A DNA stretch of 64,000 bases, taken from assembly GCA_003013855.2 (NCBI GenBank), contig ML058408.1:5767001-5831000 (forward strand). Reading direction: 5' to 3'. The position numbers and the translations under genes were made by a program. The DNA comes from Liriodendron chinense (taxonomy: Eukaryota; Streptophyta; Magnoliopsida; Magnoliales; Magnoliaceae). Below, one piece after another: positions 55,451 through 64,000 of this stretch (position 1 is its first letter; each line of letters begins with the position of its first letter). The notes under the pieces were generated by a model that did not search any database, was not told the DNA's origin, and saw only the letters and a list, made by a program, of their open reading frames with translations.

Positions 55451-58177
55451 TGTTAAATTGGTTAAATGGATGAATCAACTTAACCCAACCCAACCCAACC
55501 CACCCCCCCCATAGCCGTCATTTTAGTTACTCATCTATGCTTCTGCACGCATAGCGTCTTAAGTGTTATCAAAGTGATACAATTTCATGCCCAACACTAT
55601 CTTAATCACACATGTTTGACCAAATACTAGTCATTCATTAACACGTGTGGTCTCATGTCAAAGTTTGCCAAATTTAGATAGTAGTGAGTGGCTCACACGT
55701 ACAGATTGACTATTCCTAATGTTCGACCTGCATCAAAGTGTATGTCAACAACCATGCATCAAAGTGTGGTTTCCATCAGCAAAGTTTGTGCTAAAGTTCA
55801 ATAAGGGAAAATACAAGGAATTTTGCCCACAGTAAGAAGACTACTTGGCCATATGCATGTTGAAAATGGCCACCAAGCTATCTAAAATGGCCCAATCTGT
55901 GGCCTGCAAAGGCACCGGCCATGCGATTGTATTTTTCTTCACAAAAACTGAAAACAGAACAAAACAAAACAAAACAAACAGAAGAAATAAAATAAAAATC
56001 CATGATGATGTCCACAGGGGATCACAAAACCTCACCTAGGACACCCATGGCCCAGCAGCACAGTAACTCATCTTGGGCGCCAACCCAACTAGGTTGTCCG
56101 GTCATGACCGGGTCATGCACCGCCTAAAGGGGTTAACCAACCCAAGGGTGTTGTGCAACCACGCAGCTGGAGTTCATTTTGGTTTGATCCCTCATACGTT
56201 GGGTGCTCTGTTCCCTCTTCGCTGAAAAATGAAAGGGCTACACCAATGCCGTGGCATGGTTACAAACTTAGGCCAGAGTCTGGAGGCGAAATAACTCATT
56301 ATTCGCTGGAAACACCGTGGGAAGTGAAAAAAACCTAAAGGAATCAGAAAGGTGCACCAAAATGTCCTGACCTATGTTGTGTTGAAGCACGTTTTAAATG
56401 GTCCCTCTGAGGCTATTCTCAATACTAAAAAGATGACAGAGGGTGCGTGTGCTCAATGTGCACCTCTGCTTGAGGCCACAGGCACCCTGCAATCAACTTG
56501 CCAGCATATCTGCCTCAGACAAACAAGAAGACAGCGTTTGATGTTGGGTCAATATGCAACTTGTGCGTTACAGCAAGCACTCCTTAACACGCAGGGCCTC
56601 CTTGTAACAAATGCAACACCATTCTTGTTTTTGCAACATAGGTTTTCTCTAAGTTTTAACAAAGGACTCTTTTGATGGATTTCAAATCCGGTTGGAATTG
56701 AAATCCAGAATTTTCAAGAGTGCCAAACATGACCCCATTTTCAAATGGTGGATTTCAATTCCCAACTACCCAAAATCCTGGATTTTTTTTTTTACTGGTG
56801 CCAAATGACCCTTAACAGTTTCGGGGCAACCAATTAAACAAGAATATTCTTTTAACGATATAATATCAGCAGTAAAAATCAAAAGAAAGGAATCAGAAGC
56901 TATTATTACCGGCACTAGTTTTCAACAGCATTCACACATTTTGAACATCTGTGGTGTTATATGTGCAACATCAGATTTATTGCATCTTTGTGCAACTCCT
57001 GATTTTAATCAACCTGTACTGTGTTATTGAGCGCCTGCAGGAGTTCTGTGCTCTCATTGCCTGTGTCGATAAAGGAGGGTTGCATCAGGCGTGAAACTTT
57101 TGCCATTACTTTCAACATGAATACTGATGATATAACAATGGCAGAACAGGATTCGTGTAGCCAACTCCAAATACTTGGTATAAGGCTTAGAGGATGAGGA
57201 GGACAATGACGATGATGATGATGATGTGCAAGGAATAACAACGTGTATTCAATATTTTTAGTTTAAAAGTGAGAAAGGCACAGTCATGACATGTCTTCAC
57301 ATAACCACTTGTCTGCTGCTTTGCCTACAGTACTTGGATATGGTACAGGCGAACCTTTTACAGTCATTATTCAAGTGGGGAACAACTAATTAACCTCAAG
57401 AGAATAACATTCTAAATTACCAAGCGAATATTGGACAAGCAAATAAAACACCAACGTCGACGTCCTATTCCCTATATGCATAGACGACACTTCAGGTACC
57501 GCTGCACAAGAAGCATAAAAATGGAAAATGAATCAGTGTAAGATAAGAGTGATAAGCAAACAATGGTTTGCAGATCCAAAGCGGAGCCAATTTAAGTTTA
57601 TTAAAACTATTTTTATATAATTTAAGTTTATTAAGAATATATATTTAAAGACCCTCTATATAAGGAAGAAAATATAGAAACAAGGTCCAATAACCAGAGC
57701 CCCAATTTCAGCTAATCCAATCAGTTCAACTTCTAGGGCCCAATCGCAGATGACCTGCGGTTCAAATATCCCCTTCAGATGATCCTAATCATCTCACAAG
57801 TGGACTTTCCTCGGTAACCATGGACTTTCGTGTCCCTTTATACACCCATGTGGAAAACACAAACAAACACTTAGGATTTGTCGTGATTCATCCCTCAAGG
57901 GGGCACACTAGATGTTCAGTCTGGATAGCCAAAGATCAGCACCTACTTAGAAGTGATTGAAAGGTTTAGGGCTAGGGCAAGTTGGGCAACCCATTGTTTT
58001 TTGCGTTCTCGAAAAGCAACCTCAATTGGGACATAACCAACAGCTGATTCTATCATTCAACATGGGAATCATGGACTCGGGCACCAAAATAACACTGTTG
58101 CAGCCAATGGCCGTTCCACATTGAGCGAGTTGGAGATCAAGAGTAACTGCATTAAAGGGACTTACATGAGAGATTAT
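55451..58177. other. No supported gene; probable 3' flank of the cyclase exon
   Basis: A (CCCAA)n tract with a C run lies at 55478-55510. A MITE-like patch at about 56670-56820 has GTGCCAAACATGACCCC and GTGCCAAATGACCCTT in the same orientation around GGATTTCAATTCC. A minus-strand frame at 57005-57241 ends KVMAKVSRLMQPSFIDTGNE and looks protein-like, but I recognise no family and see no splice sites. AT-rich direct repeats are at 57585-57650. Confidence 0.4.
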
Positions 58178-58303
58178 TCATTGGATAAGGATGCATCTTA
58201 TTGGTGATCCCTCCGCACCAGGCAACCTTAGAGGCAAGCAATGCACAGAGTATATCCCTGGCTTCACATTATCCAATTTCAGGGCTTCCACCAAGATGAT
58301 TTC
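58178..58303 (-). CDS. Terminal exon of a cyclase-family (kynurenine formamidase-like) gene
   Basis: On the minus strand a 42-codon block begins right after an acceptor (TGTTTCAG, plus 58304-58311) and ends with TGA (plus 58178-58180). It encodes EIILVEALKLDNVKPGIYSV, then HCLPLRLPGAEGSPIRCILI. This is the conserved C-terminus of plant cyclase-like proteins (PF04199 family, Arabidopsis CYCLASE1 relatives), metal-dependent hydrolase-fold proteins often with a signal peptide. No frame damage is seen. Upstream exons are not recognised in 58.3-64 kb. The upstream intron would hold a poly(A) insertion and may hold a LINE and hAT elements, so the gene either has a very long intron or is a fragment. 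Confidence 0.7.
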   Translation of the reverse strand, partial: EIILVEALKLDNVKPGIYSVHCLPLRLPGAEGSPIRCILIQ

Positions 58304-58534
58304 CTGAAACATTTCAGTAGGGTTGTCATTGACAATAAAAAATGATGTGATGGTCAGAACAAACCATAACTTCTACATCAGTCAACCTAAAGAAACTAAT
58401 TGAATGAGCAATGTGCCGCAAGTTCACCAATGTCATGCATTCAGATAAGAGAAGCATTAAACATTCGTTGTCAGGTATCAATTACCATCTAAAGTACGGT
58501 GAATAGAAGATATCGTGGACACAATAACAATATT

Positions 58535-58559
58535 CTGTCAGCTGATATATATTAAAAGA

Positions 58560-58610
<51 letters not shown>

Positions 58611-58616
58611 TCAGCT
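58535..58616 (+). mobile_element. Tiny poly(A) retroposon scar with 9-bp direct repeats
   Basis: CTGTCAGCT at 58535-58543 and again at 58608-58616 flanks a short sequence (GATATATATTAAAAGAC) and an uninterrupted run of 46 A (58561-58606). This is the layout of a severely 5'-truncated LINE or SINE insertion. Confidence 0.65.
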
Positions 58617-59571
58617 AACTAATATGTGTTGGCTCAGTTACAGAATTTTTTGTCATTTGACAGCTCTGTTGAGGCTTGCGAAATCCAAAAAAATAAAAAT
58701 TAAGCATATTAAGAAACCAATGGTCATTTTGGTCACCATTTTCAACAAAGAGACACTACTTTGGCAATTCCTACATAGCAAGTATAGTTTCTTAAAGTGG
58801 AAACATTTTGACCAAGCCTGGAATAACATGGGTTTTGTAAATATTATGGAACTATGGAGTATTCGACACTTGAAAAGAGAAGCATGTTTTTCCTATGTTA
58901 CTAGAGGCATCTAAGGACATTGGTCAGTTTGAAAATTCAAAGATGAGAAAGCAACAATAATTTAATACTTAAATATGTCTTGGATAACACATTTGGTACA
59001 TTACTTGTCGTATGTTTCTCTTATTATTTTTAATTTTAATAAAGATTATTTTTGAAATTCCAAAAGGGACTATCTAAAACATACTTCGACATTTTTCTAA
59101 GATTATTTTTGTGAATAGAAAGAAAAAAAAAATTACTTCATAATAATAGATAAAGAAATAATTCAAATATAAGAATATTGAATTCTAAATGAATAAGATG
59201 TATCAACAATACATTCAAATACATTTCAATATTCCGTCCAGATTGCGATTTGGATGTTTGTATTTTATCATCTAACAAATTTATATACAACACATTTCCG
59301 ATATGAAACAATCAAGTTCCAAAGGATGATGGTAGTCGTTTCTTCTCTTTATATTGAGAGGAGTTCGAATGGATGTTAGAAGCAAGATACCATTGTAATG
59401 ATTATTGTGATGGTGATTAAGTTCTGCATGATTAATTTGAATGTCTGGACCTAAAATGAAGGCCAAAAGGGACCCTTGGGTAAAGAGATCTTGATCTCGA
59501 TATGGCGCAAGTGTGGTGAAAAAAAAAAGTGAAAGTCGAGACATGATCGGATCGAAAGGACAGCAGGTAGC
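58617..59571. other. No gene seen
   Basis: About 950 bp of AT-rich sequence. The open frame at 58624-58914 has no recognisable features. Confidence 0.4.
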
Positions 59572-60906
59572 ATGGGAACCGGATGTAGACGATGGGTTTA
59601 CAGAAGAAGAAAAACCAGGGGCAGGACGGTGGTGTGCAGGAAGAAATCAGAAGTCAGGAAGAAAGGGATGATGGCATTGGCAGAGCTGACTGAACTTTGG
59701 ACGCTATTTGTGGCAGGTTTCCCAGCAGGCTGGCTCCCGATTAACTTTGAAAGAGTTTTCAGCCATGCAGGCAAGGTGATGGAGGTGGTTATACCTTGAG
59801 TTCAGAATTCCTCTGATAAGCGCAGTTTCGCATTCATCTGGATGAGCCGGGAAGAAGAGGTGGAGAGAGCTGTGAAGCTCCTGAATGGTGAAAGCTTTTG
59901 GGGGTTAAGCAACTGGGAGTTCAGAAAGCCTGTTTCGGGCCAAAGTTAAAATCAGGGAAGGAGGTAGATGAAAAGAAAATAGGGCAAAATCTGGGAAAGA
60001 ATCGGCACAAAAAAATAGGTAAAAATCAGACACTAGGTCAGTGCTGGGGGAGAAAGGGACAGACAAAGGATTACAGGTACCTGATGGGAGGGATCTAGGT
60101 AAAGCTGTGGGTAGCAGATCATACAGAGATGTGCTCCATGACAGTCCCAGGCATGATTTTAAGAAGAAATTTCTGGCTCCAGAGAAAGGAGAGTATTCGC
60201 AGCCATCTAAAGAGAAATGGGCTTGGAGGGAGGAATCAAAAGAAAGGGACAGAGATAAGAATCCATCAGAAAGTGTTGGAAGAGTCGTAGAGTGCGTTGG
60301 AATACAGCTTCGTCGTATAAGTTAGGCTGGGAGTTACAGAGACAGAAATGAGATATTGGCTGAATCAGAAGATGCCCAAGGATGATGCTGTTTTAGTTTC
60401 AGCCAGCTCTGGCAGTGAAGATGCCCAAGGATGATGCTGTTTTCATTTCAGTCAGCTCTCAGATGCTGGCCAACAGCTTCCTCCTACCTTGCAAGTTGCA
60501 ACCTGTTCCGTGACGTCATGGTCAGGAGACTCCAAAAATGGGAGGAATGGTCACAATTTGTATAGGAAGATTAATGGAATTTTCCTCTGGAATTCTGGAT
60601 AAAAGAAGTTTTTTTAAAGATTGGAGCCTGGATTGGTGTGGCTGTGGAGATTTGACCCACTGACGGAAAGCTGCTAGCAGCTCCGTTTGTTAGAATTCGA
60701 GTCAGAAAGAAGAAATCATGACTGGTGCCAGAACACATTTGTATCAGAGTTGGTGATGAAATTATTTTGGTGAAGGTGCAAAACAAAGAACACGACCTTA
60801 GTATCGGTCTTGAGGAAGACACGCCGAGGTCGGCAATGGCAGAACAGCTGAACGTAGCTGAAGGAGTACAGTTTTGTAGCTCCAGCAATGTACCAGATGG
60901 GCGGTA
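59572..60906 (+). pseudogene. LINE ORF1 remnant with RRM-like domain
   Basis: After an Arg-rich start (about 59572-59660) comes LWTLFVAGFPAGWLPINFER, HAGKVMEVVIP, a stop at 59797-59799, then KRSFAFIWMSREEEVERAVK. The two blocks resemble RNP2 and RNP1 of an RNA-recognition motif. Downstream are a basic linker with GSRSYRDVLHDSPR and, at about 60590-60790, FLKIGAWIGVAVEI and LVPEHICIRVGDE, like the DUF4283-type core of plant L1 LINE ORF1 (BNR-like). Stops and shifts are frequent. A 49-bp tandem duplication (GAAGATGCCCAAGGATGATG) lies at 60367-60464. No reverse transcriptase follows. Confidence 0.55.
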
Positions 60907-61043
60907 GACGAGGTGTAAGCCTCTAACTGGTGGAAATAATGGCGTTGGGAGAGAATACGAAGAAATTGGGACATGGCAAAGAAAATTAAAAAATCTGTTG
61001 CCAACCGTCCTTCTCCAAGTGAAGAGCTTGAGGTGGCGGCAGT

Positions 61044-61399
61044 TATAGTTGTACACAAACCAAGCTGGCTTGAAAAGTTCGTTCAACTCGGCTCGAAAAA
61101 GCTTGATTCGGCTCGATTCAAAAGGTGGATCAAACCAAACCAAGCCTAATTTTTGGGCTCGTTGAAAATTAGAGCTGAGCTTGATTCGGCTCGATTTGAA
61201 ACCAAGCTCGGTTTGGTTTGAACCAGGCTCGGATCAGCTTAGTTTGATTTTATATATAATTTTTTATATTTTTTATAAATATATATATATATATAATATT
61301 TTGAGTGCCCTACCCCCTTTTGAGTTTTGCCCACAGCCCGCCCACGCCCAGCACCCATTCAGCAATTGCCTGGCCACCGACCGTCTGGCAGACCCTGGC

Positions 61400-61466
<67 letters not shown>

Positions 61467-61676
61467 TTCATCTCCTTGCAGCGGCCAGTGCCCCTACTGC
61501 TCTCCCAGACGGCCAGACGACCCTCTCTCTCACTGGCTCGACCAAACCAAGTTGAGTTGGCCAACCTGGCTCAAGGACCAAACCGAGCCAAGCTAAAGCC
61601 CAGGTAGTTCGCTGGTCAAGCCAAGCCGAACCGAGCTGGGCCTAGCTCGATTCGGTTCGGCTCGTGTACAGCTCTA
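61044..61676 (+). mobile_element. Non-autonomous hAT element 2
   Basis: Termini TATAGTTGTACACAAACC and (reverse complement) TAGAGCTGTACACGAGCC enclose 633 bp. Target duplications are GCGGCAGT (61036-61043) and GCAGCAGT (61677-61684). Arms hold GGCTCGATTCGG repeats. The centre has an AT tract (61247-61300) and (TC)n at 61402-61462. It is related to the element at 46601-47392. It inserted beside the LINE remnant. Confidence 0.85.
61402..61462 (+). repeat. (TC)n microsatellite
   Basis: About 30 uninterrupted CT units inside hAT element 2. Open frames here are simple-repeat artefacts. Confidence 0.95.
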
Positions 61677-61730
61677 GCAGCAGTAGGTAGTGAGTTTTGA
61701 GCGTAACTTGGTTTCGACCCCATAACCAGC

Positions 61731-62138
61731 GATGTGGGTGCGACCTTGACCGTAGGCCCACCTTGATGTATGCATTGTGCATCCACGCCATCCATTTGTT
61801 TTGCCAGCTTATTTTAGGGCATGGTCTAAAAAATGAAGCAGATACAAATTTCAGGTGGACCACAGCACAGGAAACAGTGGTCATTGAACACCCACCATTA
61901 AAAATTCCTAGTGTCCATTGTAACATCTATTGACCATCAAACTTTTTGATAAGGTCACACAAACTTGGATGAAATGAAAAAACATAAATCAGCTTGATCA
62001 ATAACCACTGCTTCCTGTGGTGCAGTCCATGTGAAATTTTTATCTGCTTCATTTCTTTGGAACATGACCTAAAATACGCAAACAAAACACATGGACGGTG
62101 TGGATGCACAATGCATCCATCAAGGTTGCACCCACATC
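61731..62138. mobile_element. Foldback/MITE element with long inverted arms
   Basis: GATGTGGGTGCGACCTTGA at the left and TCAAGGTTGCACCCACATC at the right are near-perfect inverted ends. The arms continue inward for about 120 bp (GCATTGTGCATCCACGCCAT against the complement of ATGGACGGTGTGGATGCAC, and CAGGAAACAGTGGT against ACCACTGCTTCCTG) with a loop of about 110 bp. A 17-base segment is extra in the left arm. No target duplication could be assigned and no ORF is present. Confidence 0.8.
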
Positions 62139-62881
62139 ACTTGTTCCAGGGTTGCAGCCAAGTCGCACTCGTGAGTTTTCAATGGAACTTTCAACACATG
62201 TAAGGGCCCTGTCACGATATTAATGAAAAGGAGATAGAAGTCGTCTTACATAGGGCTGATATGACTCGAGAAACCTTCTCACAGTCGTGCTGAGCATCGA
62301 AAGGGTTTCTCCACTCAGGCTTTGTCATGCATGTTAGCATGTGGACCACGACTCTCATGTGGTGTTAGACACACAAGCGGGAGACACACTCGTAACTTGG
62401 CTTACACAAGTGGGTGGTGGTGTCTATAATCACACGTGCTTGGACTCATTTTATAAAAACTCAATCGCCTGTCTCTTTCTATTTTTCTTTGAGTATGCAT
62501 CGCTTGATACTGGAGGGTGCACATAGGGGATCACCGGGGTATCCATAACTGAAATTTTGGAGGGCCCAACAAAGGTACAAGAAAGCAGCACGTGTGAAGA
62601 TGAGCAGATGTCAAAGGTATTGGAAGATAGAGAGCAGTCGCCTAGTTCCAACAATGCATTATCAGGGATTGAACTCTAGAGGAGGCAATCATCGTACAAA
62701 GTGGCCTCGACACTCATTGAAGCAGAATTTCCTGAGAACCAATATGCCGGTATGATGAAACCAGATTGGCAATGTCTGTCGATAAAGAGAAGATTGTCAG
62801 AGATACTTAAGTTGAGATAGCAGAGGACTCGTTGGCACAACAATGTGATTCATAAAATCTCCATGGTGCAGGGGATAAAGC
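62139..62881. other. No supported gene
   Basis: About 740 bp. A plus frame at 62540-62680 (acidic, Ser/Gln-rich) could be the tail of the LINE ORF1, but nothing diagnostic is present. Confidence 0.35.
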
Positions 62882-64000
62882 TGTTAGTGCACTTTTCTGT
62901 GGCATACTAGTGCATCTTATTTGTCAATTACTTAGGTCAGTGAGTCTAGTGTCGGTTGAGCTTAAAGAAGATGAAGACTAAAGACTCAAGTGGACCTGCT
63001 ACATCAAGGAAGAAGAAATAGGTAAAAGAGATGCATTGGTGAGCCTTGAACCTTGAACCTTAACCAAAACCCAAACCTCTAGATGACTCCGACCCATTAG
63101 GCAAACTTGTAGTCATCTTAGAATGGCCTTAGGTGTCCCAAAAACCACCCAAAGAATGGCCATAGAGGTTGCATGAGCTGTTGGAAACAAGACAACCAAA
63201 ACAACAGAGATCATGCACTGTCCGACTGGTCTGGACCCATGGACGACCGGTCAGCCAGTGAAGAGAATGGGTCAGCAGCAAAGTTGGAACCCTGGCCTAA
63301 ATCGACCGGTCAAGATCGGTCGACTGGATAGGTCTGACCGGTTGTCCAACCGATCACGATCGTCCCTGTTAAGACAGCAAGCCAGTACATTGTCCAGGCC
63401 TTTGCCAGACCAGTCGGCTCTCTATATTCAACTGGTCAGCGATCCCTGACCGATTGGTCGCGACCGGTCGGCTACTAGCCGTTCGTGACCATTTTCTATC
63501 CGTTTGAACATTCTTTATAAAACGGTTTGGCTCGATGTTTGGGGCAAGGAGAGAGATATTAGTGCATTAGAAGCCACCCTCATTGTCCATCCTAAGCATT
63601 CCAAGCCATCTTCCTTATGTTTGATCATAAGATGGAGCATTCAAAGCTCATATGAAGATATACTTGCCCTCTCTTGATCTTTAGAAGTTTAAGCACCTTG
63701 ATCATTGGTATATCCTTAGTCTAAACCTCTCTAAAGATCCTACTAGGCGGAATTCCTCTAGGCAACTAACTCCTACCAGTTGTAGAGAATTCACATCATC
63801 TCCTATCACCTTGGGCATCTCAAGAGCATCACATGCGAGGTGATTGATTAGTGGAGCTGAGGCATTAGCAACGCAGCAGCAACACGATCGGAGGAGCAAA
63901 GGGGAGCTGATTGAAGCACGAGAGAGTGAAGATCAAGTAACCCAAGAAGGAGCTGAAAAGGGGCTCATCCGACAAGTTGTCAATTTGATAGTCCGGTTGC
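62882..64000 (+). repeat. Sirevirus family A/D LTR, start complete, cut by the window end
   Basis: It starts TGTTAGTGCACTTTTCTGTG and matches the reverse complement of 53198-52020 and 39704-38570, including GATTGAAGCACGAGAGAGTG near the window end. The U3 patch at 63218-63484 holds CCGACCGGTCGG-type palindromes, where the relatives hold CGATTGATCG. The remaining roughly 1 kb of LTR and any internal domain lie beyond 64000. Confidence 0.85.

Noticed and set aside
56352..56675. 107-codon + frame
   Set aside because: No recognisable motif, no splice or promoter context, and composition like its non-coding surroundings.
57005..57241. 78-codon minus frame with protein-like C-terminus
   Set aside because: The His-rich start comes from a CAT repeat. 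I know no family match and see no clear splice site, so I note it only as a weak candidate exon.
60571..61143. 190-codon minus-strand open frame
   Set aside because: It is antisense to the LINE ORF1 remnant, overlaps the hAT end and shows no domain features.
61181..61607. Ser/Leu repeat open frames
   Set aside because: They are translations of a (TC)n microsatellite inside a hAT element.

Overview
This window looks like a transposable-element-dense intergenic stretch of a flowering-plant nuclear genome. Nearly every recognisable coding segment belongs to plant LTR retrotransposons: Ty1/copia of Sirevirus and Tork types, and Ty3/gypsy of Athila and Tat types. There are also LINE, hAT and foldback remnants. 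The motif set, including the GTGGGCCCAC-rich modules and LTRs of 2-4 kb, would fit a magnoliid-like genome, but that is a weak inference. No intact retrotransposon gene is present. The only good evidence of a host gene is one terminal exon of a cyclase-family (kynurenine formamidase-like) gene on the minus strand at 58.2 kb.

Layout. 1-12.16 kb: a degraded Sirevirus-like copia on the + strand. It has a truncated 5' LTR, PBS, gag, PR, IN, RT, RH, an extra envelope-position ORF, several polypurine tracts and a 1.9-kb 3' LTR. Its RT/RH junction is split at 5053-6738 by an inverted solo LTR of the same family. 12.44-29.45 kb: a Tat-type gypsy element on the minus strand (3' LTR, antisense intron-containing extra ORF, RH, RT, PR, gag; no integrase found). 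A 9.48-kb Athila element with both LTRs and a CCAAC target duplication is nested inside the extra ORF. 29.46-33.35 kb: the 5' end of a second Tat copy on the + strand (LTR end, PBS, gag start), head-to-head with the first and split by a 3.1-kb solo LTR. 33.65-37.90 kb: a 4.2-kb solo LTR built largely of a roughly 380-bp repeated module. 37.9-39.7 kb: an inverted Sirevirus LTR, followed by a DUF1985-like fragment and a degenerate inverted repeat. 41.0-45.6 kb: an internally deleted Tork element whose 3' LTR holds another inverted solo LTR. 45.6-48.9 kb: a module fragment and a non-autonomous hAT element. 48.9-54.8 kb: a scrambled minus-strand Tork element split by a third solo LTR. 55-64 kb: low-copy-looking sequence with the cyclase exon, a poly(A) retroposon scar, a LINE ORF1 remnant, a second hAT, a foldback element and a Sirevirus LTR that runs off the window.

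The insertion history can be read from 5-bp and 8-bp target duplications and from reading frames that resume across insertions. The most unusual signal is an array of short near-perfect palindromes in many LTRs. The CCGACCGGTCGG type occurs in copia and gypsy LTRs alike. Related LTRs have a different palindrome in the corresponding segment (CGATTGATCG or GGGCGCCC), as though palindromy is kept while the sequence changes. A second unusual signal is a module shared between the 4.2-kb solo LTR, a foldback element and a third locus.
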